Positions 45,922 to 55,950 of a stretch of 64,000 nt of DNA are shown piece after piece. The stretch covers positions 24,986,098-25,050,097 of the forward strand of contig NC_063439.1 in assembly GCF_020379485.1 (NCBI RefSeq), written 5' to 3'. This stretch comes from Brassica napus (taxonomy: Eukaryota > Streptophyta > Magnoliopsida > Brassicales > Brassicaceae). Both the position numbers and the translations under genes were made by a program. Under the pieces are notes generated by a model. That model had not been told where the DNA came from. It saw only the letters and a list, made by a program, of their open reading frames with translations, and made no database searches. The stretch's first letter is position 1; every line of letters begins with the position of its first letter.

Positions 45922-46947
45922 TCCCCTATATATTAAAAGAGAAGCATTACAACATATTTTTGTATCCACATGTCATCACCACAATCATTCTTAGAATTCT
46001 TAAAAAAATATGTTGGTCCATATAAATATATAATAAGCTTTTTATTAAACTAACCATAAATTAATCATAAATGTTCTTCATTGTTTCCTTAAATAAAAAT
46101 CACGGAATTACCTAATGTGGCTAAAGTATATATATGACAATTAATGATTTTGAATAATAAATATTTGATAAAAATCAGTCTATTCTCTATCATTTTTAAT
46201 TCATTTTAAAATAAATTAAACAACCACATTAACTATAATAAAAATTTAGATTTTTTCGTATATGTTATAGTTTGAATTTTAAAAAACGAATATAAATGAC
46301 TAAAGTTGTTAAAATTCTCACACTGAAATTTATGTTATAACAAGATACAAATGATTATGAAATTTCATAAGTAGGAACTCTCATTTAATAAATATTATAT
46401 ATATGCATATTAATATTTTTTAAAAATAAATTATATACCATATAAAATACATAAGTATTTTAATTTCGAATTTGATTTGAAATTTTTTGATAAACATTTT
46501 GAACAATTATTGACAACTTAATATTTAGATTTTAAACTTTGTATTGAATTTTTTTAAAATTATAAATTACTAAAACTATTAAACATCCCATAAAGTTTTT
46601 ATTGTTATCATTTGTTTAAAATTTTTGTTATAAAGAAATACAAACGATCAAAAATAATATGAGTATAAAATATTTTTTAAGAGATGTCAATATTAAAAAT
46701 GTACTATATATCTATGTTAATATCATTTAAACTTAATTTTATAACATATAAAATATAAAAAAGTGTTTGTCTGGATAAATAAAATTTATTTAAGTATTTG
46801 TACCAATTTAATTATATACGTAATAGTTACTAAATTTTTAATTATTCAATATATATTTATTATTTCATAATATGTAAAAAATATGTAATACTTAAAAATA
46901 ATTTATAAATAATATTCATTCCGCGCAAGGCGCGGGTCTTAACCTAG
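45922..46947 (+). mobile_element. Complete non-autonomous Helitron, 1026 bp
   Basis: The 5' end A|TCCCC then TATATATTAAAAGAGAAGCA. The 3' end has hairpin CCGCGC-AAG-GCGCGG (46921-46935) then CTAG (46944-46947) followed by host T. AT-rich, no coding sequence. Same family as the minus-strand element at 58451-60049. Confidence 0.85.
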
Positions 46948-48108
46948 TATAATGTATAAGCCCACATGGTTGAAAATTTTACCAACCAAATTTGATTACT
47001 TTTGCAATACTGTATGTCACGATAAATATTGCTTCTTCTTTTTTTTCAAAATCATATGTCACATGTGAGAATAATTATTACTATATATTAATATCTATCA
47101 TTTCTTTCACCAACAAGCTTCAATTTACTTTTGTTTTTATAACCAGACACATTCATAAACGAAATATAGAAAAATATGAATGTCTACATTAACTTATAAA
47201 CACAGTATTTAAGCAAAAAAAAACTTATAGACACAGTACCCTTATATAAATAAAACATATACAATCAGTAAATGGAATTCAAAATCTTCTTAACTTCGAT
47301 AAACAGAGTTATCAATCATTATGCCATTATAGTTGGTTAACCATCACTAAAGTTGGATATGCGTGTACAAATTCGTACATTTACATTTATCATGTAAAAA
47401 AGATACATGAATCATTGTCTAAAAAATAATAGTACTGGATTTTAAATATATAGTTTTCAATTTAGAAACCTATATCTACTTGCGTTTATGATTTCAAAAC
47501 ACGGAACATACTTTTAGGGGAACATCTTAATCTTGTTTCATGTGATGCTGTACCTTTTTGCAAAGCCTCTTTTCCTACTTTCAATATAGTAGTATTGATT
47601 TAAAAATAATATATGGGTGGGTTATTCTCTGTGAGTTTACATGGGCAGGTGAGATTAGTCACATGACTCACATAACAAAGCTCACATAGTCGTTGGACTA
47701 ACATTCATCACACATATTTGTTTGTTCTTATTCCACAAATTATATCATCGTTTTGTAGAATAAAATCTGATAACGAATTTGGCAATTGTCATGGTGTCGG
47801 ACAGACAAGAAAACGAAGCTATATAATTTTCTTTAAGATGGTAAAACTAAATATCATTATTGTTCTTTTTATTTGTGCTGGGTCATATGCTGAAAACCAG
47901 CGAACTGTCTCATAACACATATTCGAAACGGCAAACAGTTGAGACGCTGGGCTTTACTAGCATTCACAAGGACTGTAATCAGGTCAGGCCCGAATTTGAA
48001 TTATCATCATGGGCTTGAAATCCAAAACTCACACGAAGGTGCGTGTGCCTCCTAACAAGACACGCGAACCACAGACGTTCGCGTCATTTCACCACGAAAT
48101 GCGAAATG

Positions 48109-48118
48109 TTGCCGCCAA
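48109..48118 (+). promoter_or_regulatory. Possible E2F-like site
   Basis: TTGCCGCCAA, whose complement TTGGCGGCAA matches the TTSSCGS core of plant E2F sites imperfectly. S-phase ribonucleotide reductase genes are known E2F targets, which makes the match sensible. Confidence 0.35.
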
Positions 48119-48289
48119 CTTTACTACTTTCCCTCCCCTCACACAAAAAATTACGATAATACCCTTCATCTTCCCCAACAAGCCTCTCGAAAGAGTTGAA
48201 ATTTTCAAAACGTTTCAACGCTTCCCTCCATGTCTCTTCCCTCTTACCCTCAAAAACATTCGAAACCCCTAAAACCCTCTCATCCCCAT

Positions 48290-48297
48290 TATAAATA
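48290..48297 (+). promoter_or_regulatory. TATA box of TSO2
   Basis: TATAAATA, 80 bp upstream of the ATG at 48370. Confidence 0.6.
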
Positions 48298-48369
48298 TCC
48301 GTCTCTAGACTCCCAAGAATAACCACCAAATCACATCTCTACCATAATCTCATCATCATTATCCACAAG

Positions 48370-49365
48370 ATGCCTTCCATGGCAGAAGAGCCGCTTCTCA
48401 CCCCAACCCCAGACAGATTCTGCATGTTCCCGATCCACTACCCGCAGATCTGGGAGATGTACAAGAAGGCCGAGGCCTCTTTCTGGACCGCCGAAGAAGT
48501 CGATCTCTCCCAAGACACTCGCGACTGGGAGAATCTCAACGACGGAGAGCGCCACTTCATCAAACACGTCCTCGCCTTCTTCGCCGCATCCGACGGAATC
48601 GTTTTAGAGAATCTCGCCTCCCGGTTCATGTCCGACGTGCAAGTCTCCGAGGCGCGTGCCTTCTACGGGTTCCAGATCGCGATTGAGAATATCCACTCAG
48701 AGATGTACAGCCTCCTGCTCGACACGTACATCAAGGATAATAAAGAGAGGGACCACCTCTTCCGCGCGATTGAAACCATACCTTGCGTCGCGAAGAAGGC
48801 CCAATGGGCCATGAAGTGGATCGACGGATCTCAGACTTTCGCCGAGAGGATCGTGGCGTTTGCTTGCGTGGAAGGGATCTTCTTCTCCGGTAGCTTCTGC
48901 TCGATCTTCTGGCTGAAGAAGCGAGGGCTCATGCCGGGTTTAACCTTCTCCAACGAGTTGATCTCTCGAGACGAAGGCCTTCACTGCGACTTCGCGTGCC
49001 TGATCTATACTCTATTGAGGACGAAGCTCACGGAGGAGCGCGTGAAGTCGATTGTTTGCGACGCGGTGGAGATCGAGAGGGAGTTTGTGTGCGACGCGCT
49101 TCCGTGCGCGTTGGTGGGGATGAACCGTGATTTGATGAGTCAGTATATTGAGTTTGTGGCGGATAGGCTTTTGGGTGCGCTTGGGTACGGGAAGGTGTAC
49201 GGTGTGGCGAATCCGTTTGATTGGATGGAGTTGATTTCGCTTCAGGGGAAAACGAACTTCTTTGAGAAGAGAGTTGGGGATTACCAGAAAGCTTCTGTTA
49301 TGTCTAGCGTTAATGGAGGCGGCGCGTTTGATAATCATGTGTTCTCTCTCGACGAGGACTTTTAG
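48370..49365 (+). CDS. TSO2: Ribonucleoside-diphosphate reductase small subunit (TSO2)
   Basis: An intron-free frame of 331 residues, the normal R2 length. The di-iron ligands are all present by alignment with mouse R2: D75 (ASDGIV), E106 and H109 (IENIHSEMY), E168 (CVEGIFF), E202 and H205 (SRDEGLH), and radical tyrosine Y113. The C-terminus FSLDEDF is the peptide that docks to the large subunit. The enzyme makes deoxynucleotides for S phase in the cytosol. In Arabidopsis TSO2 (At3g27060) is the main R2 gene and mutants show developmental defects and DNA-damage sensitivity. GC content is higher than neighbours, mostly at third positions. Confidence 0.97.
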   Translation: MPSMAEEPLLTPTPDRFCMFPIHYPQIWEMYKKAEASFWTAEEVDLSQDTRDWENLNDGERHFIKHVLAFFAASDGIVLENLASRFMSDVQVSEARAFYGFQIAIENIHSEMYSLLLDTYIKDNKERDHLFRAIETIPCVAKKAQWAMKWIDGSQTFAERIVAFACVEGIFFSGSFCSIFWLKKRGLMPGLTFSNELISRDEGLHCDFACLIYTLLRTKLTEERVKSIVCDAVEIEREFVCDALPCALVGMNRDLMSQYIEFVADRLLGALGYGKVYGVANPFDWMELISLQGKTNFFEKRVGDYQKASVMSSVNGGGAFDNHVFSLDEDF

Positions 49366-50187
49366 ATTTGATATAGTGATGATTGTTGTGACGATTATAT
49401 ATCATTGTAATATTCCGTGTATTATCAAGTTTTTAATTAATGGAATACTATGAGCTTTTAACTACATGATTTTTGGTTTAATACATATCTTGTAGTATAG
49501 TTGGTAGACTCATGTCGTTTTCAAATTGGATGAGAATGTGAAATGACAAGGGAAATGTTGTAGTTAAACCATTATTTTGAAGTTTTGGTTCTGTGAATTT
49601 TCAGTTCTGCATAATCAATATGTTTATTGATTTTTAGAGGAAAAATATCACTAAAGGAGCAAGTTTATCGAGATTGAATCTTCAGTTGATATTTTTTTAA
49701 TGTATCTCAATGGTTAGAAGATGAGGTAACTGCATTGAAATCGGCTTCTACAAATTTCTTGCTCAGATAGGTCGCTTTTTCTCTCTTCTACTCTAATTTT
49801 TTAGTAGAAAGAGCAAAACTTTTTTATTTTGAGAGACTACATTAGGAGGGCCATTACAATAGGGAGAAGTTGGCATGTAAAGAAGCTGAACTTGGACCAC
49901 ATAATGAAAGGACAAACATCAATTACATGAATAGGTAATGTCAGCTTAGTTATACACTTGTACTAAATAATATGAATCCATTAAAGTTCATTGTCTAAAT
50001 ATTCAAGTGTGCATAGTGCAACATTTGAAAATGCTGAAGCATATGCAATCATTTCCTTTGAATGACCAATCTACTATCCTCTAAAAGGTAATAAAAAACG
50101 TAAACACTTTTTTGTCAATATTATAAAGATAATTCATATGAGAACGAACAGAACGAGTTCTTCAGCGTTAAACTTATTAAAAGGACA
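49366..50187. other. Intergenic after TSO2
   Basis: TSO2 3' UTR, then AT-rich sequence. Nothing else recognisable. Confidence 0.45.
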
Positions 50188-50418
50188 ATGGCTTTTGGAA
50201 TTATGAAATTTTCTAGTGAGGAGTGGCTCAGCTTCAACTCGACTTCTGAAAGCTCTCATGTTGTTCTAGCATTCCTTGTATCTTTTCTTTTCCTGATCGC
50301 AACAGCTTCAGAATTAGCTAGAAAGTGCGATTTCAAGCCTGAGGCATTTCTTTTGTCAGGAGACAAATTGGAAGAAGCTGGAAGAAGAAGAGTTTTACCG
50401 GTTTTTGGAAGCAAATAG
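50188..50418 (+). CDS. Small membrane protein, unknown
   Basis: A 76-codon frame with one strongly hydrophobic segment (about 24-44, HVVLAFLVSFLFLIATASELA), then a basic/acidic tail ending RRRVLPVFGSK. Composition and the clean ATG (MAFGIMKFSSEEW) look like a real gene, and it sits where Arabidopsis has a small unknown gene (about At3g27050). I do not recognise a family. A short chance frame is the alternative. Confidence 0.5.
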   Translation: MAFGIMKFSSEEWLSFNSTSESSHVVLAFLVSFLFLIATASELARKCDFKPEAFLLSGDKLEEAGRRRVLPVFGSK

Positions 50419-50790
50419 CTTCTTACTCCTCACAGGCCACCTCAATTTGTAAACAGCGTCTCTTTCTCTATATACTGCCATATACTCAACCATTTTTTAT
50501 TTAAAAAAAACATTAGAAGGTCAGAACAAAGTATGAAAGTGCATGCACAATTCATTCCAGTCTGTGTGGTTTTATGCCTAGAGAAGAATCATTTGTGACC
50601 ATTCCCTTTTTTTTCGTGGGAGACCAAGTGGTTTGTGATGTGGTGGCTTATGCAAAGCTGCCTATTTTCAACCATTGTTTTGTCACACTCCTCAAGTGGA
50701 AGTGTTCTCTTGGTCCTTTATCCAACTAGTACGAGTAAAGTCCTTTTAGTAAAAGAATAACTCTTATGTTCGTTCCATAGATGTCAACAA
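50419..50790. other. Intergenic before tRNA-Leu
   Basis: No feature beyond the short direct repeat TGTCAACAA at 50782-50790, matching the tRNA 3' end. Confidence 0.4.
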
Positions 50791-50870
50791 GTTGATATGG
50801 CCGAGTTGGTCTAAGGCGCAGGATTAAGGTTCCTGTCCGAAAGGGCGTGGGTTCAAATCCCACTGTCAAC
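50791..50870 (+). tRNA. tRNA-Leu (anticodon AAG)
   Basis: 80 bases with acceptor stem GTTGATA/TGTCAAC (one G:T pair), D-loop GAGTTGGTCTAAGG, anticodon arm CAGGA-TTAAGGT-TCCTG giving AAG, a long type II variable arm and T-arm GTGGGTTCAAATCCCAC. A-box (TGGCCGAGTTGG) and B-box (GGTTCAAATCC) fit. No CCA is encoded, as expected, and no intron. Confidence 0.95.
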
Positions 50871-51308
50871 AATTTACATTTTTAGTACGCCGAGGTGCCA
50901 GAACATCACAGTCCAGTAAAAGTTTAACTAATATAGTAAACCAAATAAAGTGGACCGACGACCATTTTGTTTCCTTTGATCCAAAGCAAATCCACAGTCC
51001 AGCGAAACATGAATCCTCACACAACTTGATGGATCATAGTCTCTCTTTTTCTCTCTAAAGCATACTTTTCTTAACATCACTTTATATCCTTCCATGTCAC
51101 AGAAGTTTGTCCGTTTCTCCCAAAGCACTCTTTCTTCCCTGTCACAAAAGAACCCTAATCTTCTATTCTCACCTGCCATTATCATCCCATTATAAACCCC
51201 CCCACACACATATAAATACATAAGCTTATGCATTTGCATGCATCCATCAACTCTATACCTCTCTCTCTTACAGATACGTAACAAGAGAGAAGAAGAAGGA
51301 AGATAAAG
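50871..51308. other. Intergenic: promoter of first DUF3339 gene
   Basis: Contains a TATA box TATAAATACA at 51211-51220, about 90 bp before the start codon. A minus-strand open frame across this region overlaps the gene and looks spurious. Confidence 0.5.
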
Positions 51309-51518
51309 ATGCCTGATTGGGGACCAGTTTTTGTCGCGGTGGCGCTTTTCGTGTTGCTGACTCCGGGAGTGCTGATTCAGATTCCGGGGAAAAACCGAGT
51401 GGTTGAGTTTGGAACATTTCAGACAAGTGGTCTTTCGGTTATAGTCCATACGCTCATCTACTTCACGCTTGTTTGTATTCTCTTGCTCGCTATTCAAATT
51501 CACATGTACATCGCCTGA
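51309..51518 (+). CDS. DUF3339 small membrane protein, copy 1
   Basis: 69 residues: MPDWGPVFVAVALFVLLTPG, then IPGKNRVVEFG and a second hydrophobic helix HTLIYFTLVCILLLAIQIHMY. Two transmembrane helices separated by the conserved basic-FG loop define DUF3339, a plant-specific family of about 70 residues with unknown role, found in tandem clusters. Intron-free, with a TATA box upstream. Confidence 0.93.
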   Translation: MPDWGPVFVAVALFVLLTPGVLIQIPGKNRVVEFGTFQTSGLSVIVHTLIYFTLVCILLLAIQIHMYIA

Positions 51519-51814
51519 TCTAATAAAATAAATGAATCTCTCCATTTTTTTTGTACTAGCTAGTGTATTCTTGAAGTTATATAGTCAAGTTTTATTTTAC
51601 TTTGAATTGTGTAATTCGCAGTTTGTTTGATATAAGAAACAAAGTTGTGCCATAAACAAATGGTCTCATATCTACCACCATTTAATAGTCATCTACGTGT
51701 ATGTAAGGGATGTATGAAAGTTAAGTGATATATACCGTTCAATCTAGTTCTGGTTTTAATTATAGTTTATACATTTTTTCATGCGATGGACAGAAATATA
51801 AATATAAGTTTTTA

Positions 51815-52150
51815 TCATACTCAGCGACTGCAACCTTTGTGAAGTCGCCCCTCTTTGCGAAAACCTTGGCTATGCGAAAAGCTATATCCTCTGCTATCAG
51901 TAAAGGGATTAACTCTCTTTTGATTCTCTCTGACTCTCAGATTCTCATCAAGCTTCTGAATTCAAAGGGGAGAAATCTAGAGATCGCAGGCCCCTCAACA
52001 TTTATCTCCTATCTACTTTCTTTAATGCTATCCAGTTTAAGTTTATCTTTAGAGTAAACAATGATAGGACTGACTTAGTTGCCAAACAAACTATAACTGT
52101 AATGTTTTAAAATTTTAAGTTAATGAATGCAGTTTCCAAAAAAAAAAAAG
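51815..52150 (+). pseudogene. LINE 3' end: RNase H-like fragment with poly(A)
   Basis: Frames give LAMRKAISSAISKGINSLLI, LSDSQILIKLLNSKGRNLEI and, after a frameshift near 52000, FKFIFRVNNDRTDLVAKQT. These are landmarks of the RNase H-type domain at the C-terminus of plant non-LTR retrotransposons. An A-run at 52139-52150 follows, as expected for a 5'-truncated LINE insertion. The frame is broken, so it is non-functional. Confidence 0.7.
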
Positions 52151-52685
52151 TTTTTACATAATTCGGTTTGATCTACTTAAATCATCATTTATGCATGTGG
52201 GCTCATTCATATGTTCTTGCTTAGCGATATATTAGTTGTTTCAGCCAAAAATGATTTTATGTGGCATATACTTATCAGAAAATGATATATCAAAAGTATC
52301 CAGATTGTTCTCCTGACCAAGAAAACTTGCTGGATTTGAATTAATTCTCATCAATTTCAGCAAGATTTTATATGAAACTAGAATTGTATTATTAATCTTT
52401 TATTGCTTTGATGATGTGGTACTATAATATTACAGTAGAGGTCAGTTTTAGTAACTGTAATTTTAATTTTGTGGAGTGTGAGGTCGGTCGGTCCACTACC
52501 AGCTAAAAGATTTAATATATTTGGTTAAAAAAGTTACAAAATTCAATTAAAACGTTACACGATTAAATTAGCATTAATCATCGATATTAGTATTTTTCGC
52601 GCCTTCCGAAGTACTTTAGATTAATGATAACCACAAGATTATTTAAATAAAAATTAAAACACCCGTTAGTTACCATAAGGTGTAA

Positions 52686-52952
52686 GAGCATCTCCAAGGG
52701 GACTCTATTTTTTCCTCTATAATTTACACTAAAATAGAGTAACTCTATTATAGAGTTGAATTTGCTTCAATGGTACTCTATTTGGAGTAAAAAAATAAGA
52801 TTACTCTATATTTCACTCTATTATAGAGTAACTCTATTATAGAGTAACTCTATTATAGAGTGAACCATTGGAGCAAATCCAACTCTATAATAGAGTTACT
52901 CTATTTTAGAGTGAAATATAGAGAAAATTATAGTGTAGCATTGGAGATGGTC
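52686..52952. mobile_element. Tourist-like Harbinger MITE, 267-bp foldback
   Basis: Ends GAGCATCTCCAA and TTGGAGATGGTC, flanked by TAA (52683-52685 and 52953-52955). The two 88-bp arms (52686-52773, 52865-52952) are near-perfect inverted complements around a loop containing repeated CTCTATTATAGAG palindromes. No coding sequence. The end sequence and TSD match the Harbinger element at 1-4448. Confidence 0.92.
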
Positions 52953-53073
52953 TAACCTTTTCTACACCCCCATTAACATTCGTCCTCTCTAGATTCTTCT
53001 ATCTCCCTCCTGTCCTTTTCTATACCCACCGCTCTCCAAAAGGTGTAACCTTTTTCACCTTTACACGACAACA

Positions 53074-53283
53074 ATGACGGATTGGGCTCCGGTTATCGTC
53101 GGCGTCATCTTGTTCGTGATTCTCTCGCCTGGTCTTCTCTTCTCATTGCCCGGAAACAACCGAGCGGTAGACTTCGGTAACCTCAAAACCAACGGAAAAG
53201 CCATAGCTGTTCACACTCTCATCTTCTTCGCCATATACTCCATTTTGATCATCGCCGTCAATCTCCACATCTACACCGGTTGA
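53074..53283 (+). CDS. DUF3339 small membrane protein, copy 2
   Basis: 69 residues: MTDWAPVIVGVILFVILSPG, loop LPGNNRAVDFGNLKT, second helix HTLIFFAIYSILIIAVNLHIY. Clearly paralogous to copy 1, same strand, 1.55 kb downstream. The foldback MITE ends only 121 bp before its start codon and so lies in its promoter or 5' UTR. Confidence 0.92.
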   Translation: MTDWAPVIVGVILFVILSPGLLFSLPGNNRAVDFGNLKTNGKAIAVHTLIFFAIYSILIIAVNLHIYTG

Positions 53284-53648
53284 TTCTCTTCTGGGTCTCT
53301 CTCTGTTTCCCTTGTTTGTATGAAGTAAAGGTGTAAACCCTTTATGAAAACGAATCTATAAACTCTGTAATTTAGGGGTTTTATTTACCTTAAAATCTAT
53401 AGTTTTTTTTTTGTTCTTGTTGTTGTTGTAACAAACAGACATGGTGAAAGTTCTGTTTCGTACTTGTATTGTAATATTTACTGCAGTTTGCTTTTTTTAC
53501 TTTAAAGTCTCTTTAACTCTGTTTATTTACTCAAATTCAGACAAAAGTTGCTTACTTTCTGTCATCTTGCTTTAGACATTAGAGTTTGTAATAAAACTCT
53601 TTTATTTTTTTGTTATTTACATTTACATGATATAAGAGAGCAGAGAGA
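53284..53648. other. Convergent 3' regions of DUF3339 copies 2 and 3
   Basis: Both 3' UTRs; no further feature. Confidence 0.45.
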
Positions 53649-53858
53649 TCAGAAATGGATGTGAACTTGTATAGCGATCACCAAGATCGTGAGTATACAA
53701 AAGTATATAACTGCGTGAACCAAAATAGCGATACCGCTCGTGCTCATGTTCCCGAACTCAACCACTCTTGTCCTCGCTGGAATCTGAAACAGTAGGCCTG
53801 GTGATAGTAGGATGAACAGAGATACCGCTACAATCACTGGTCCCCAGTCTGCGCTCAT
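53649..53858 (-). CDS. DUF3339 small membrane protein, copy 3
   Basis: 69 residues from MSADWGPVIVAVSLFILLSPG through IPARTRVVEFGNMST to HAVIYFCILTILVIAIQVHIHF. An ATG 96 bp further out would add a His/Thr-repeat stretch encoded by a (GT)n tract, unlike the other copies, so the inner start is chosen. Opposite strand to copies 1 and 2. Confidence 0.92.
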   Translation of the reverse strand: MSADWGPVIVAVSLFILLSPGLLFQIPARTRVVEFGNMSTSGIAILVHAVIYFCILTILVIAIQVHIHF

Positions 53859-54688
53859 ATGTAACGACTGCTTTTGATCTCTTTGCTTCTTTGAATTGTG
53901 TGTGTGTGTGTGTGTAAAGAGTGTTTGTTCTTTTGCTGATGAAGATGGATGCAAGTGGAGATTTATGTAGAAGGTGATTGACGAGTCTTTTCTGTGGCTT
54001 TTCTTGGTGGCTAAGTAGAGAAGGTAGAAGAGGTTAAGATTTAAAAAGCTTAGTGATAAGTTACAATTAAAGGTATTGTATTTCTATATTGGCGTTAGCT
54101 TTTTGTGAACTTTGGGGATGATTGATCAATCAATTGTTTCAGGTCTCTTTTGGTAGAGTTTTTGTTTTTTATGTTAAAGAATTTGCTCTAAAGTAGATTA
54201 CTACCTCTAAAGATGATATGTCATCAAGATATGTGTCTACTTTGATAGTTTTCTTAGTAGTTCAGGTTTCCTTTTTGTTTGTTTCTCTCTTGATCAGTGA
54301 CACCGGACCGATTGAAGATGGTCTGGTCTAAGAAGCATCAAGTTCAGTACCGCTGTTTCTTGTGATTTCTCTATGTTTGAGTTTCATAGGTTATATTCTT
54401 TGTCAGAGTTCAAAAGATCAGTAGTCAAAGTGAGTCGTATCATCTGTTAGACATTTTAGTTTCATCAGTGATTCATTTGAAACAGAGATGTGACAGTTAC
54501 GAGCAGTTTAACGCATATGCTTACTTTGAACTGTTTAATTTGAGCAATATTAGAAGCTTTATTATTAATTGCCTTAAACTAGACTACATAACCTTTTGAC
54601 AAGACAATAATAGATAGTGATCTTATAGATTACATATAAGTTTCATAGGAGAACATCAATGTAGGTTTGTTGCAATGTGTGTTGATCT
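53859..54688. other. Intergenic: DUF3339 copy 3 promoter and LAZY6 3' region
   Basis: Includes a (GT)n tract at about 53898-53914 in the 5' UTR of copy 3. No other feature. Confidence 0.45.
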
Positions 54689-55950
54689 TCAAAGTTCCAG
54701 AACAAGATCTGCAAAAAAAAAAGCAAACGTTATGAAAGACAGAAATAAAACAGATTAGTGTTCAAATATTGTGTATAGGAAGGATCTTGACTTACACTCT
54801 GCGTCAGTCTTGATCCATTTTTCTCTTTTCCAGTTCGCTTCCGAGATGGAGCTTGAAACAAGAAACCCTCCGTTAAGAGGAGGAGGATCCTTGAGGTTGG
54901 TGCAGCTTCTTCTGTCATCTACCTCGCTATCATCTCTTGCAGGTGTACTGAGAACAGGATGGACTTTACTCCGGAAGTTTTGAACATTCTATAACCAAAA
55001 CAAAAAGCCCACATTAACTTTCATAATACTTTTGACCAATCTAGATTTGAAAATGCTTGAAGATAAAAAAAGACAGAACCTTTCTGATGTCTTTCTTCTT
55101 GTGCATATAATCATCATTGTCATCTTTTATTGTCTTTGAAGAAGACATGTGGAGCTTCTCGAACACCGTTTTAATCAAATCTCCTGTGCCATGTTTCTTC
55201 AGGGTGTTACACTCTCCTTCTACCGTCTTACTTCTCTTGAAGAGGCTTGCAAGTAAACCCTCTTTCTTCTTTACTTCTTTGCTGCTCTTTGTAAACTCAA
55301 TACGATCTTTACATACATCAACTGATTCTCTATGTTCTTTTGCATTCGATCTCTCAGCCTGCTCACTGCTACTATCCTCCGGATATTCCTCAAGCAACTT
55401 GTCTAGCTTCTCAGTAATGAGCTTTGCAATATCTTTGTGTACTCCGGTTACATCTTCTTTTGCAACTGAAGTGAATCTTGGTGTTTCAGGATCTCTACCG
55501 AGCGTCCCGATCGTTAGAAATCCACCGAACCCGTCTTCATGATCAAACTCGAGTTCCTCATCAGCTTCTGGTGGTTTCGGGTCATGAGATGGTCCATAGA
55601 AGGAGAAGGAGTTTGTACGGATGTCTTGGACTTCAGATGAAACGTGAGCTCTTAAGCAACAGAAATTACCTGAAAGATTGGTTGTTCTTTTATATATATA
55701 ATTTAACCAAAAGCATATTATGTATAACGTTGTATGAAGATGAAGATTGAAAACGTTTTATGCAAGAGAAAAGTTTTGTTATCATATATCAAACCTTTGA
55801 ACTCCTTTGATTGGTCTAAACCGTTTTGCTTTATAGTTCGAATCCAACTTAGCAGCTGCAAGAGATGGAATATAAGCACAATTAAAGCTCACAAAGAGAA
55901 GAATATTTTGATTAGGCTTGGAAAAATGGAATATGTATACGCACCTTCAT
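54689..55950 (-). CDS. LZY6: LAZY/IGT-family gravitropism protein (LAZY6)
   Basis: Five exons (55950-55945, 55855-55795, 55669-55080, 54988-54796, 54708-54689) give 289 residues. The first exon is only ATGAAG, the hallmark micro-exon of IGT genes. Then LLSWIRTIKQNGLDQ (domain I), GFGGFLTIGTLG at 69-80 (domain II, with IGT), a Lys-rich middle with KEGLLASLFKRSK, and the C-terminal conserved peptide KWIKTDAEYLVLEL. LAZY proteins link amyloplast sedimentation to polar auxin flow, recruiting RLD proteins through that C-terminal motif. The context matches At3g27025 (LAZY6). Splice joins are all GT-AG and in frame. Confidence 0.87.

Larger units (their letters stand above)
46948..48369. other. Intergenic: AT-rich stretch and TSO2 promoter
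   Basis: 46948-47930 is AT-rich with nothing nameable. 47930-48369 becomes GC-richer and carries the TSO2 promoter: a possible E2F motif at 48109-48118, telo-box-like AAACCCCTAAAACCCT at 48264-48279 and a TATA box at 48290-48297. Confidence 0.5.
51519..53073. other. Intergenic with LINE remnant and Harbinger MITE
   Basis: Holds the LINE 3' fragment (about 51815-52150) and the foldback MITE (52686-52952). The rest is AT-rich. Confidence 0.5.

Noticed and set aside
48009..48272. 87-codon plus-strand frame upstream of TSO2
   Set aside because: Lies in the TSO2 promoter and 5' UTR, is low complexity and has no family resemblance.
50928..51545. 205-codon minus-strand frame
   Set aside because: Covers the promoter and coding sequence of DUF3339 copy 1 in antisense; no domain and odd composition.
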